A stretch of 64,000 nt of DNA from an uncultured Lachnospira sp. (GCA_910587485.1 CAJUKN010000003.1:7147-71146); one strand, 5' to 3'. Shown: positions 27,291 through 36,603, numbered from the stretch's first letter. Notes: generated by a model not told the origin, from the sequence alone. Program-made: numbers and translations.

Positions 27291-28148
27291 ATGAATGAAG
27301 TGCCATTTGCAGCGTTTCGCTCAAGTATGACAAGAAATGAAACTTCAGTTGATATGAAACAGGTAGTAGGCAGCAACGATATTTTGTTTGTATGTCTTGA
27401 TACATTAAGGTATGATGCTGCTGTTGAAGAAGAAAAAAATGGTGGTACACCTATTTTAAATCGTTATGGTTTATGGGAAAAACGTCAAGCACCCGGCAAT
27501 TTTACATATCCTTCCCATCATGCCATCTTTGCAGGCTTTCTTCCGGGAAAAGAGGAAGCAAAAAATATTGCACAGCAGGAAATGTTATTTTTTCCTAAAG
27601 GCAGTGGTATGGGAAAAAATGCTCCAAAAGGCGCATATGGTTTTTCTTCAAGCAATCTTGTTCAAGGGCTTCATAATGATGGCTATGATACATGGTGTGT
27701 TGGTGGAGTGACATTTTTTGATAAACGCTCTGATATAGGGAATGTTTTTCCAAGCTTTTTTGAAAAAAGCTACTGGAATCCATCATTTTCATGTTCTGTA
27801 AAAGAAAGCATCAATAATCAAGTTGATTTTATTATAAAGAAACTAGAACAAAATACCGATGACAGAAAAATCTTTTTGTACCTTAATGTATGTGCAATTC
27901 ACTATCCAAATTATTTTTATTTGGATAATAATAAAAATGACAGCATTGAAAGCCATAAAGCAGCATTGAGATATGTTGACACTCAGTTAGGACGATTATT
28001 TGATTGTTGGAAGGAAAAGAGGGGAAAAACGTTTGTTGTGTGTTTTTCAGACCATGGCACATGTTATGGTGAAGATGGATACATATTTCATGCAGTAAAT
28101 CACCCTGTTGTTAATACAGTTCCATATAAACACTTTTTTATAGAGTAG
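27291..28148 (+). CDS. STM4013/SEN3800 family sulfatase-fold hydrolase
   Basis: A 285-residue member of the alkaline-phosphatase superfamily. The ATG at 27291 has AAAGGA 11 bases upstream, unlike the ATG at 27258. Metal-binding segments are FVCLDTLRYDAA (residue about 28, Asp and a threonine at the catalytic position), the SHHAIFAGFLPG block, and CFSDHGTCYGEDG followed by HAVNHPVVNTVP near the end, which is characteristic of this subfamily. It would hydrolyse a phosphate or sulfate ester or transfer such a group. It lies in the middle of the conserved set, just before the radical SAM genes. The last bases are part of a tandem repeat. Confidence 0.87.
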   Translation: MNEVPFAAFRSSMTRNETSVDMKQVVGSNDILFVCLDTLRYDAAVEEEKNGGTPILNRYGLWEKRQAPGNFTYPSHHAIFAGFLPGKEEAKNIAQQEMLFFPKGSGMGKNAPKGAYGFSSSNLVQGLHNDGYDTWCVGGVTFFDKRSDIGNVFPSFFEKSYWNPSFSCSVKESINNQVDFIIKKLEQNTDDRKIFLYLNVCAIHYPNYFYLDNNKNDSIESHKAALRYVDTQLGRLFDCWKEKRGKTFVVCFSDHGTCYGEDGYIFHAVNHPVVNTVPYKHFFIE

Positions 28149-28212
28149 AAAATTGTCATTGCTTGCAGTTGTTTTTTTATAGAATAAAAATTTGCCATTA
28201 TCAAAAGTTGTT
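28134..28212 (+). repeat. Tandem imperfect repeat at the end of the STM4013-like gene
   Basis: Two adjoining copies of about 39 bases (28134-28172 and 28173-28212), both beginning TTTTTTATAGA and ending in AGTTGTT-type sequence. The first contains the gene's stop codon, so the gene end appears to have been duplicated, widening the gap to the next gene. Confidence 0.6.
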
Positions 28213-28243
28213 TACAACTTATTTTTGCAGAACAGGGGACATT

Positions 28244-29551
28244 ATGAATAGATATATACAATATATGTATAGTTATCCTCATAAAACGGCATATGGTTTA
28301 TTAGAAAATATCAATTTAAATAATTATTTTTATCATTTGGAAGGTGAAGGGCATAGTTTATATCTTCATCTTCCTTTTTGTGAAAGTAAATGTGGTTACT
28401 GTGATTTATTTTCAGTAACAGGATTAAATGAAACAAGGATAGATAACTATATTGAAACAGTAATAAGTCAAATAAAACAATATAAACAATTTTTATCACA
28501 AAGCACCATATTTCAAGATTTTATTATTGGTGGAGGAACCCCATTATTATTGACCGATGAGCAGTTATTAAGAATTTTTGAAGCTGTAAAGGAATATATG
28601 CCATTAAGTAAAGATTGTAAAATTATTATAGAGACCGCTCCCAATCAGACAACGAAAGAAAAAGTTGCTTTGTTAGAAAAACTTGGTGTTACACGCGTTA
28701 GTTTAGGGATACAAAGTTTCCATGATACTGAGTTAAAACAACTTCAAAGAAATCATTGCCAAGAACAGGCATTACAGGCAGCAACGCTTCTGTGTAATGC
28801 ATCGTTTGATTGTGTTAATTTTGATTTTATTTATGGCATACCAAATCAAACCAAAGAACGTTTTATTGATTCGTTAAAGCAGGCAATTACATTTTCTCCT
28901 GATGAAATATATCTGTATCCATTATATATTAAACATGGTGTAAAACTTGTAAAATCATCACAAAAGGATTATTTAGATTCAGAAAATACATATCGTTTAT
29001 ATCAATGTGGTGCAGCATATTTAAAGGAACATGGGTATATGCAATGTTCTATGCGCTGTTTTTTAAAGAAAACAGAAAAAAATCAAGATAGATGGAAACA
29101 ACCATTTACAGAGTGTGGTTTTAAAAGTACATTGTCGTTAGGTTGTGGAGGAAGAACATATTTGGGGAGACTTCATACTTGTACACCTTATAAAATAACA
29201 AGATGTGCAGCATTAAAAGAGCTGGATAGTTATATTCAGATAAAAGACCATATGATAGTACATCATGGAATTTTACTTTCTGACGATGAATTAAAAAGAA
29301 GGTATGTAATTAAGCATTTAATGATAATTCCGGGAATTTCAAAAAAAGCCTATCAAAAAGCATTTGCATCGGATTTGTTAGTGGATTTTCCAATGATAAG
29401 TGAATGGAAAAAATTAGGGTGGATTGATGAAAGTAATGATTTGATTGGTCTTAGTGAAATGGGGTTAGGTCTTTCAGATTATATTGGACCGAAGCTGATT
29501 TCTGAGGAAATTGCGGCAAAGATGATGGAGTGGGAGCGTGCAAATGGTTAA
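28244..29551 (+). CDS. STM4012 family radical SAM protein (HemN-like)
   Basis: A 435-residue protein starting at ATG 28244 after AGGGGAC. The radical SAM cluster is CESKCGYC (residue about 47, CxxxCxxC), followed by GGGTPLLL (SAM binding), IIETAPNQ, RVSLGIQSFHD and FDFIYGIPNQTKE. These features resemble the HemN/HemW coproporphyrinogen dehydrogenase branch. HemN-type proteins use a second SAM or bind haem. The C-terminal half keeps a winged-helix-like end (RRYVIKHLMIIPGISKKAY). In this cluster it works with STM4011, not in haem synthesis, as no haem genes are present. Reaction unknown. Confidence 0.88.
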   Translation: MNRYIQYMYSYPHKTAYGLLENINLNNYFYHLEGEGHSLYLHLPFCESKCGYCDLFSVTGLNETRIDNYIETVISQIKQYKQFLSQSTIFQDFIIGGGTPLLLTDEQLLRIFEAVKEYMPLSKDCKIIIETAPNQTTKEKVALLEKLGVTRVSLGIQSFHDTELKQLQRNHCQEQALQAATLLCNASFDCVNFDFIYGIPNQTKERFIDSLKQAITFSPDEIYLYPLYIKHGVKLVKSSQKDYLDSENTYRLYQCGAAYLKEHGYMQCSMRCFLKKTEKNQDRWKQPFTECGFKSTLSLGCGGRTYLGRLHTCTPYKITRCAALKELDSYIQIKDHMIVHHGILLSDDELKRRYVIKHLMIIPGISKKAYQKAFASDLLVDFPMISEWKKLGWIDESNDLIGLSEMGLGLSDYIGPKLISEEIAAKMMEWERANG

Positions 29552-31022
29552 AAATACAATTCTTTACAGAGGCAGTCTGAAAAGTTGTAATTATCACTGT
29601 TCGTATTGTCCATTTTCAAAGCATAAAATATCAGATAGGGAACTTGAAAAAGATAGAGCATGTTGGACAGCATTTTGTGAGAGTGTAAAAAAAAGAGTTA
29701 CTGCGTTTTCAATAGGTGCTGTTTTTGTTACACCATATGGAGAAGCACTTATTCATCGTTGGTATTGGGAAGGATTGGCTTGTTTATCTCGTCTTGATGG
29801 GATAGACAAGGTAGGTGTTCAGACGAATGCTAGCTTTGCAGTTGAAAATTTTTTGAAAATTTTTACAGACTTAGGAGGAAAAGTAGATAAACTTTGTATT
29901 TGGGCAACCTTTCACCCAGAAATGACCGATATTGATTCGTTTATTTTACAATGCAATAGGCTTCTTGAAAAAGGAGTTCATTTGAGTGTTGGCGCAGTTG
30001 GCGTACCTGAAAATATTGAGATTATAAAGAAATTAAGAGATAAACTTCCAAAAAATATTTATTTATGGATGAATAAAATGGATGGTCTAAAAAGAAAGTA
30101 TACGATTGATGAATTAAATACATTTATAAAAATAGACCCCCTTTTTATAAATGAATTGAATTATCCAAAAGCTTTGGCGTCTATGTGTAAAAATCGATGT
30201 TTTGTCGAGGCAGATGGACAGATACATTCTTGCAATATCAGTAATATAAAGCCTGTTAATTGGTATGAAGGCACAAAAGAAGACATTTTTAATCCATTAT
30301 GCCATAATAAAAGGTGTTCTTGTTATCTTGCTTACAGTGGAAGGACAGATTTTTATTCTAAAAATTTTTTTGGGAAATATCCTATTTTTAGGATTCCTAA
30401 AAAAACAAAGGCAATCTTTTTTGACTTAGATGGTACACTTCTTGATGAAGGTTCAAAAAATGGACTATCACCAAAAACTTATCAATATTTAATGGAATTA
30501 AAACATGATTTTTTATTATTTTATGCGACTTCGATGCCAAGAGAAGAAGTAATAAAACGTTTAAAAGGAGCTATTCATTTATTTCAAGGAGGAGTTCTTG
30601 CTTCAGGGGCATATTTGTACTTAAATGATAAAACAGGTTTAAAATCAAACTATTACCCAATAAAAATAAATGATTTGATAAATTTACGACAATTTTTAAA
30701 AAAAGTAAAAGCTCGATTTCAATTCTATGAAATAAATGGTATAATCTACAAGATAACATTGATAAAAAATGTTCATTTTACATGGAGTGATGAAGAATGT
30801 GCTTTGATAAAGGCGTTTTTTAAGGAATCAGAGTGTCGTTTATTTATTGAAAACCATTGTTTGCAGATTGTTGCTAAAGATAGAAATAAAGGTACAGGTA
30901 TTTTAGAGATTTGTACATGGCTTGGTATTTCGGCAAAACATGTGTTATCTGTGGGGAATGATAAGGAAGACATTGCGATGGAAAATGTTTGTGGTGCCTA
31001 TGTTAAAATACATAGATACTAA
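29544..31022 (+). CDS. STM4011 family radical SAM protein fused to a HAD hydrolase
   Basis: A 492-residue fusion whose start (ATG 29544 after GGGAG) overlaps the preceding gene by 8 bases. Residues 1-285 form an STM4011-type radical SAM protein: CNYHCSYC at residue about 15 binds the catalytic cluster, and C-terminal cysteines (MCKNRCF, HSCN, PLCHNKRCSCY) fit an auxiliary cluster. Residues about 289-492 are a complete Cof/HAD-type phosphatase: FFDLDGTLLDEG (motif I), YATSMPREEV (motif II), KDRNKGTGI (lysine), SVGNDKEDIAM (motif IV). As far as I recall, family members elsewhere are about 290 residues without this tail, so the fusion links phosphate removal to the radical SAM step. Confidence 0.85.
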   Translation: MVKNTILYRGSLKSCNYHCSYCPFSKHKISDRELEKDRACWTAFCESVKKRVTAFSIGAVFVTPYGEALIHRWYWEGLACLSRLDGIDKVGVQTNASFAVENFLKIFTDLGGKVDKLCIWATFHPEMTDIDSFILQCNRLLEKGVHLSVGAVGVPENIEIIKKLRDKLPKNIYLWMNKMDGLKRKYTIDELNTFIKIDPLFINELNYPKALASMCKNRCFVEADGQIHSCNISNIKPVNWYEGTKEDIFNPLCHNKRCSCYLAYSGRTDFYSKNFFGKYPIFRIPKKTKAIFFDLDGTLLDEGSKNGLSPKTYQYLMELKHDFLLFYATSMPREEVIKRLKGAIHLFQGGVLASGAYLYLNDKTGLKSNYYPIKINDLINLRQFLKKVKARFQFYEINGIIYKITLIKNVHFTWSDEECALIKAFFKESECRLFIENHCLQIVAKDRNKGTGILEICTWLGISAKHVLSVGNDKEDIAMENVCGAYVKIHRY

Positions 31023-31051
31023 AGTTTGCAGAGAAAAGAAAGGCGTGGTGA

Positions 31052-31882
31052 TTGGATATGTATGAATTTACGGAAGATTGTATTACTGGAATTGAAGAGA
31101 TTGATAGGGAACATGAGCATTTATTTCAGGTAATTAATGAGGCATATGGTTTACTAAATACTGCAAATAACCATGTTGTTATGGCTAGAGGCTTAGTAAA
31201 GGAGCTAAAAAAATATGCAGCGATTCATTTTGAACATGAAGAGGCCTATATGAAGAAGATTGACGACCCTGAATTACCTAGACAAAAAAGAGAGCATGAA
31301 GCGTTTACCAAGAAAGTTAATGAGATTTATATTGATGATTTAGATGAAGAGAAAAGCAAAAAAATGTTGGAGGAGTTGTTGTTGTTCCTCTCAAATTGGT
31401 TATATCGTCATATACTTGGAAGTGATATTATGATTGGAAAGATGGCAACAGTTGCTGTCCCTTCAACTCAGCCAAAGAAACAATCTTTTCAATTTACACA
31501 AGAGTATAAAACCAATATTGATTTTATAGACGAAGAGCATAAACAGTTATTTCAAATTATTCAAAATGTATATGATGTTATACATATGGAATATGTACAT
31601 GATAAATTTGATAGAATTGTCAATGTGTTAAAGGATTTAAAGGATTATACAGATAAACATTTTACAGATGAAGAAGAGTATATGGAGCGTATTCAATATA
31701 AAGATATTGAAGTTCAACGATTAGCTCATAGAGCGTTTATTGAACGATTAAATCAAGTTGATTTGGAATCCATCGATAATAATCAAGAAGAATATCTTGA
31801 AGAACTGATTAATTTTTTATTAGAGTGGCTTAAAAATCATATTTTAAAAATGGATAAAAAAATACCTGTGGAACAATCATAG
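31052..31882 (+). CDS. Tandem bacteriohemerythrin
   Basis: A 276-residue protein of two hemerythrin domains (residues about 3-130 and 148-268). Each has the iron-ligand pattern: DREHEHLF, HFEHEEAYM, HEAF, HILGSD in the first, and DEEHKQLF, HFTDEEEYM, HRAF, HILKMD in the second. Di-iron hemerythrins bind oxygen and in anaerobes serve as oxygen sensors or scavengers. The first start is probably TTG at 31052, 8 bases after GAAAGG; the ATG two codons later is an alternative. It follows the STM4011-like gene by 29 bases but is not part of the conserved set, so the association may be only positional. Confidence 0.92.
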   Translation: MDMYEFTEDCITGIEEIDREHEHLFQVINEAYGLLNTANNHVVMARGLVKELKKYAAIHFEHEEAYMKKIDDPELPRQKREHEAFTKKVNEIYIDDLDEEKSKKMLEELLLFLSNWLYRHILGSDIMIGKMATVAVPSTQPKKQSFQFTQEYKTNIDFIDEEHKQLFQIIQNVYDVIHMEYVHDKFDRIVNVLKDLKDYTDKHFTDEEEYMERIQYKDIEVQRLAHRAFIERLNQVDLESIDNNQEEYLEELINFLLEWLKNHILKMDKKIPVEQS

Positions 31883-32025
31883 TTTGATTACTGTAACATG
31901 TTTAATTATTTATAGATTGTTTAAAGGTAACATTTGTGATACATAGTATTTATAAAATAAAATAGGATATATAATTTTTATCAAATATTCATAAATTATA
32001 TAGAAAAATTATTTTCGTAAGAAAT

Positions 32026-32115
32026 GAGCCAAGTGGTGTGCTTGTATAAGCATTTGGCAAGTGTTGCGAAAGTTAAATACCCCGTCAGCTTGCTGCGGGG
32101 TATTTGATTTTACAA
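32026..32115 (+). repeat. Dispersed repeat family B, copy with terminator
   Basis: Begins ATGAGCCAAGTGGTGTGCTT and ends in the hairpin AAATACCCC (32075-32083) / GGGGTATTT (32097-32105) with following Ts. It is related to 50157-50275 on the same strand and 36604-36688, 44831-44937 on the opposite strand. The copy sits downstream of the hemerythrin gene and probably terminates it. Confidence 0.65.
32075..32112 (+). terminator. Terminator hairpin within repeat B
   Basis: Nine-pair stem AAATACCCC/GGGGTATTT with a 13-base loop, followed by GATTTTAC. Confidence 0.7.
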
Positions 32116-32209
32116 TAGTCCATCTTTATTTTATAGTTTTATTATGATATAATTGCCGTGTTTACGATTTTATATATTTTACAGACAAAGAGAAAGGGCA
32201 TTGATTTAT

Positions 32210-33256
32210 ATGAGTAATAAACTAAAAAAACGACTTGGTCAAATTCTTTTATTTGCTCTTGTAATGGGTTTTACATTCTTTACAGTATTTGAAGGGCAAG
32301 ACTTAAATGAAATATTGGATTCTTTACAATCATTATCCCCTTTAGCGTTGATAGCTGCCTTAATTTCTTCATTTTTATATGTGTCCTGTGAAGGATTTAT
32401 GATATGGTTTATGTTTGCTTCCCATAATGGAATAAAAGGATTTTTCCAATGTATAAGTTATGCGTTTATTGGATTTTTTTACAGCGGCATAACGCCTTCA
32501 GCTTCTGGCGGTCAGCCAATGCAGTTATATTATATAAAAAAAGATGGATATAGTTTTTCTAAAAGTTGTGCTACATTGACAGTAATTGCGGCAATGAACA
32601 AATTTGTTCTTGCCTCTGTTGGCGTTGTATTGCTTCTTTTCTTTAATGATGTAATTAATGAAGTTTTTTATGGACATATGGGTTGGTATTATCTAGGGCT
32701 GATTATTGTCGTATTTTGGGTAGTGTTTCTTTTGTTTATTATGATAAAACCAGATTTGATAGAACGAATAGCACAGTCTATATTAAGAGGATTGGTAAAG
32801 ATACATATATTAAAGGATTCCGAAAAAAATGTGAAAGCAATTCATGGATTTTTTGATGGATATAGAGATGTGAAAAGGTCTTTGTTGGAGAATAGGAAAA
32901 AAGTTACATATATGTTTTTAGTAAGTTATTTACAACGATTTTTCTTGGTTGTATTAACTTATATTGTATATAGAGGATTTGGATTGTCAGGCAGTAGTAT
33001 TCAATACATTATGTTGGTACAGATAGCAATTATGATATCCGTAGATATGCTTCCATTGCCGGGCGCACAGGGGATTACAGAGTTTTTATATAAAAGAGTG
33101 TTTGAAGGTGTATTTACAAATAAATATCTTACTGCTTCCATGTGCGTTACAAGGTTTGCAAATTTTTACTTTTTATTATTAGTAGGTATTTTGGTAGTAT
33201 TAGGAAAAGCAATTTCTAATCATTATAAAAATAAAAATGGCATGTTAGACAAATAA
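32210..33256 (+). CDS. UPF0104/lysylphosphatidylglycerol synthase transmembrane-domain protein
   Basis: A 348-residue integral membrane protein with about eight helices and no cytosolic tRNA-using domain. The start (ATG 32210) has AGAAAGGG 11 bases upstream. Family landmarks are TPSASGGQPMQLYYI (residue about 95), a re-entrant-loop motif, and LPLPGAQGITEFLY (residue about 282). This is the flippase-like half of MprF (YbhN/UPF0104), thought to move lipids across the membrane. No synthase partner gene lies nearby. Specific lipid is unknown. Confidence 0.88.
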   Translation: MSNKLKKRLGQILLFALVMGFTFFTVFEGQDLNEILDSLQSLSPLALIAALISSFLYVSCEGFMIWFMFASHNGIKGFFQCISYAFIGFFYSGITPSASGGQPMQLYYIKKDGYSFSKSCATLTVIAAMNKFVLASVGVVLLLFFNDVINEVFYGHMGWYYLGLIIVVFWVVFLLFIMIKPDLIERIAQSILRGLVKIHILKDSEKNVKAIHGFFDGYRDVKRSLLENRKKVTYMFLVSYLQRFFLVVLTYIVYRGFGLSGSSIQYIMLVQIAIMISVDMLPLPGAQGITEFLYKRVFEGVFTNKYLTASMCVTRFANFYFLLLVGILVVLGKAISNHYKNKNGMLDK

Positions 33257-33339
33257 TAGTTGTATTATTTTATTTGAAATAATTGAATCATTTATAGATA
33301 TTTATGTTAGAAATAAATTGTTTCACAATTTTAATAAAA

Positions 33340-33438
33340 TTGACCGAACACTTTGTGTCTGTACCTTCCTTGACACAAAGTTACCAAAAAGAACGAAAGA
33401 TTCTTTACGCAAAAAACAGCACAGAAATGAGGATTGAT
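33340..33438 (+). repeat. Dispersed repeat family C, longest copy, ending at a ribosome site
   Basis: Includes a perfect ten-pair hairpin, ACTTTGTGTC (33350-33359) / GACACAAAGT (33372-33381), then a downstream block TACGCAAAAAACAGCACAGA ending in ATGAGGATTGAT directly before the ATG at 33439. The downstream block recurs at 43214, 44230 and 53719 in the same position relative to a start codon. Confidence 0.7.
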
Positions 33439-35379
33439 ATGTATAACAGAAAAGCATTTAAAAAATCAGCGAAGATTGCAGTAAAAAATCATATTCTTAT
33501 TTATATTGTATCTTTAATTGTATCAGCAGTGCTTGGTATAGCTTACACAAGTTCTATTGATATATTTACAATAAATGAAGATATATCATTATGGATACAG
33601 TATTATCAATCTGAAACAAATCAAGACGTCGATGAAATGCTTGATAACATACCAACATCGGGCGGTATCAGTCTATATTCCAAACTTAAAAGCGTATGGG
33701 GTGAATTAGCACAAGGTAAGATTAATGAAATGAAAGATAAAACACAGCAGGAAATACAACAAACGGTGGATAAGGATGCTGCCATTAAAGAAAATGTGAT
33801 ATTGGGGCGGTCGCAAGGGGTATTTTCTTCAATCGTTAATTATATATCTAGTGGACAAATTTTGGTATCCATTATCTTATTGTTTAAAAATATTACAGGT
33901 TCAGACAATGCAGCAATTGTATTGTTTATATTACTTAGTTTTGTTGTTTTAATGGCGGTTTGGATATTCTTTTTTAATATATTTAGTATCATATATAAAC
34001 GAATTTTTATGGAGGGACGTATATATAAGGAAGTGCCTATTCAGAGATTTGCATATATTTTTAAATCCGGTAAATGGTGCAAAGCGGCAATGACTATGCT
34101 GTTAAAAGATGTTTATGAAATATTGTGGCTATTTACGATTGTAGGTGCATTTATTAAAAAATATTCGTATTTTATGGTTCCATATATTGTAGCAGAAAAT
34201 CCAGATATCTCGCCTAATACTGCTATAACATTATCACGAAAGATGATGCGTGGTCATAAATGGCAGTGTTTTGTGCTGTCTTGGTCTTTCATATTATGGG
34301 AAATATTAGACTTTTTTTCATATGGAATCATTGGGGCTATTTATCTAAATCCTTATAAAGAAGCTACATTTGCTGAGTATTATGTGTATATCCGAAATCT
34401 TGCAAAAGAAAATGGCATTGAAAATATTGATTTATTAAATGATAAATATTTATATGAAATACCAGACGAAGAAGTGATTAAGGCAACATATAAAGAAGAA
34501 TATGAATTAGTGAATAAACCGTTGCCAGAATATAAAAAGAAAAAGGGAATCATTGGATTTTTAAATAATACATTTGGAATTACCTTATTTTATGGAAAAG
34601 AAGATGAAATTTATCAAGAGCATATGTCTCAAGTGATTGCTATAAAACATGTTAATAGTGTTGTATCGGGTAAGACCTATCCTATAAAAATGAGTAAGGT
34701 ATATGATGCCTCAAAAGAAAATATGGTAAAAAAATGGATTCGAGATTTGCGTTATATGAGACATTATTCGGTTGTGTCGTTAGTTATGATGTTTTTTGCT
34801 GTTTCTTTTATTGGTTGGATTTGGGAAGTGATTTTGCACTTGATAGAAGATGGTCGATTTGTCAATAGAGGTGTGCTTCATGGACCGTGGCTTCCAATAT
34901 ATGGTGCGGGAGGCATATTAATCTTATTGTTATTATTTAAATTTAGAAAAAATCCAGTGTTGGAATTTATAACAGCCATTATAGTATGTGGTGTAGTAGA
35001 ATATTTTACATCATGGTATCTTGAAATTGCCCATAATGGAAAAAAATGGTGGGATTATACAGGGTATTTCTTAAACTTAAATGGAAGAATATGTGCAGAA
35101 GGTTTACTTGTATTTGGATTAGGTGGAATAGCCTTTGTATATATTGTTGCGCCAATGTTGGATAATCTATTAAGGAAAATTTCGATGGCAATCTTAGTTC
35201 CTATATGTATTGCATTGATTATAATATTTATGGTGGACAAGATTTATTCCAATGAGCATCCTAATGAAGGTAAAGGAATAACCGATTACGCATTGAGCGA
35301 AGAAGCTTCGTTTTATAATCAAGATAGGGAGGAAAGTGTATGCTTGCAATCATTTTATCACCAGTATATGTCTTATTGA
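33439..35379 (+). CDS. DUF975-type protein fused to CmpB/DUF1113-like putative permease
   Basis: A 646-residue membrane protein starting six bases after GAGG supplied by repeat C. Residues about 1-330 fit DUF975: N-terminal MYNRKAFKKSAK, four or five helices and the motif with PYIVAENPDISPNTAITLSRKMM. Residues about 440-620 are a second membrane domain (VSFIGWIWEVIL, FVNRGVLHGPWLPIYGAGG, YFTSWYLEIAHNGKKWWDY), the putative ABC transporter permease CmpB (PF06541). The two are normally separate or adjacent genes in Lachnospiraceae, so this is a fusion. Charged tail at the C-terminus. Function unknown. Confidence 0.85.
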   Translation: MYNRKAFKKSAKIAVKNHILIYIVSLIVSAVLGIAYTSSIDIFTINEDISLWIQYYQSETNQDVDEMLDNIPTSGGISLYSKLKSVWGELAQGKINEMKDKTQQEIQQTVDKDAAIKENVILGRSQGVFSSIVNYISSGQILVSIILLFKNITGSDNAAIVLFILLSFVVLMAVWIFFFNIFSIIYKRIFMEGRIYKEVPIQRFAYIFKSGKWCKAAMTMLLKDVYEILWLFTIVGAFIKKYSYFMVPYIVAENPDISPNTAITLSRKMMRGHKWQCFVLSWSFILWEILDFFSYGIIGAIYLNPYKEATFAEYYVYIRNLAKENGIENIDLLNDKYLYEIPDEEVIKATYKEEYELVNKPLPEYKKKKGIIGFLNNTFGITLFYGKEDEIYQEHMSQVIAIKHVNSVVSGKTYPIKMSKVYDASKENMVKKWIRDLRYMRHYSVVSLVMMFFAVSFIGWIWEVILHLIEDGRFVNRGVLHGPWLPIYGAGGILILLLLFKFRKNPVLEFITAIIVCGVVEYFTSWYLEIAHNGKKWWDYTGYFLNLNGRICAEGLLVFGLGGIAFVYIVAPMLDNLLRKISMAILVPICIALIIIFMVDKIYSNEHPNEGKGITDYALSEEASFYNQDREESVCLQSFYHQYMSY

Positions 35380-36530
35380 ATGTATATTTTTTAATGCGAT
35401 TGTTTATCTGGTTAAAAAATATTCATGTAAAAACAAAAAAATGGTATATTCGTGTACCTATTCTTATTGTATATATATTTTTTGCAAGTGCTATGATTGT
35501 TGGATTTTTTCTTCCAAAAGGTTCCGATATAAAAGCAGCTATGGTTAGTATAGGCAATTACTGGTATGGTGTGGGATTATATACAGCCATAGCGCTTATT
35601 GTTGCAGATTTAGCAAGATTTATTGTGATAGTGACAAAAAGGAATAGGCTTAGGACAAGAAAAATACATATACTTGCAGGAATTTTATGTCTAGTATTTA
35701 TTATATCATGCAGTACATATGGTGTCATTCATGCAGGGGTAATATATACAACAAATTATGAAGTTTCTGTTGACAAAAAAGCAGGCGATATCAAATCCAT
35801 GAATATTGTTCTGGTTGCAGACCTTCATATGGGATACAACATACGACAAAAACAGATTAAGCAAATGGTAGAAAAAATAAATGCAAGCAATCCAGACCTT
35901 GTTGTCATTGCAGGAGATATTTTTGACAATGATTATGATAGTCTTGATAATCCAGATGAATTGATTAATATTTTAAGGGACATTGTCAGTAAATACGGTG
36001 TATATGCGTGTTATGGAAACCATGATATAGAAGAAAAAATTATGGGAGGATTTACATTTCGATTTGATAAAAGTGAAAAAAGACAAAGCGATATTCGTAT
36101 GGATGAGTTTTTAGAAAAAGCTAATATCAAACTTCTTAGGGATGAGTATGTTCTTATTGATAATAGTTTTTATTTATATGGAAGACCAGATGCAGTAAGA
36201 CCGGGAAGAGATATTGATGTTAGAAAGACACCAGATGAGTTAGTAGAAGGACTAGAACAATCCAAACCAATTATTGTTATTGACCATGAGCCACGCCAGC
36301 TTGATGAGCTTGCAAATGCAGGTGTTGATTTAGATTTATGTGGACATACACATGATGGGCAGTTGTTTCCTTTGAATATCACATGCCGTCTTATATGGGA
36401 AAATTCATATGGTTATCTAAAAAAAGGAAATATGCACAATATTGTGACTTCTGGGGTAGGGTTATATGGACCATTTATGAGAGTTGGCACAAATGCTGAA
36501 ATATGTAATATAAAAGTATCATTTCAGTAA
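35340..36530 (+). CDS. Membrane-anchored metallophosphoesterase (YkuE-like)
   Basis: A 396-residue protein that overlaps the previous gene by 40 bases. The N-terminus has four to five helices (residues about 3-135); residues about 150-390 are a calcineurin-like phosphoesterase with metal motifs LVADLHMGYN, AGDIFDND, YGNHDIEE, DHEP and GHTHDGQLFP. The phosphoesterase faces outside if the last helix exits there; relatives such as YkuE act on cell-envelope phosphates. The start has GGAGG about seven bases upstream. The overlap suggests coexpression with the DUF975/CmpB fusion. Confidence 0.9.
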   Translation: MLAIILSPVYVLLNVYFLMRLFIWLKNIHVKTKKWYIRVPILIVYIFFASAMIVGFFLPKGSDIKAAMVSIGNYWYGVGLYTAIALIVADLARFIVIVTKRNRLRTRKIHILAGILCLVFIISCSTYGVIHAGVIYTTNYEVSVDKKAGDIKSMNIVLVADLHMGYNIRQKQIKQMVEKINASNPDLVVIAGDIFDNDYDSLDNPDELINILRDIVSKYGVYACYGNHDIEEKIMGGFTFRFDKSEKRQSDIRMDEFLEKANIKLLRDEYVLIDNSFYLYGRPDAVRPGRDIDVRKTPDELVEGLEQSKPIIVIDHEPRQLDELANAGVDLDLCGHTHDGQLFPLNITCRLIWENSYGYLKKGNMHNIVTSGVGLYGPFMRVGTNAEICNIKVSFQ

Positions 36531-36603
36531 TGTGTTTTTAGTATTGTTTTTGTAAAGAAAAAAAGTTGCAAATATTTTTTACAATTACATAAAATAATTA
36601 AGA

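Noticed and set aside
28244..29551. Coproporphyrinogen III dehydrogenase HemN/HemW
   Set aside because: The HemN-like motifs are real, but the gene order is that of the STM401x cluster and no haem genes are present.
31052..31882. Hemerythrin as a sixth gene of the STM401x cluster
   Set aside because: The conserved set as I know it has five members, and the gap and new ribosome site suggest a separate gene.
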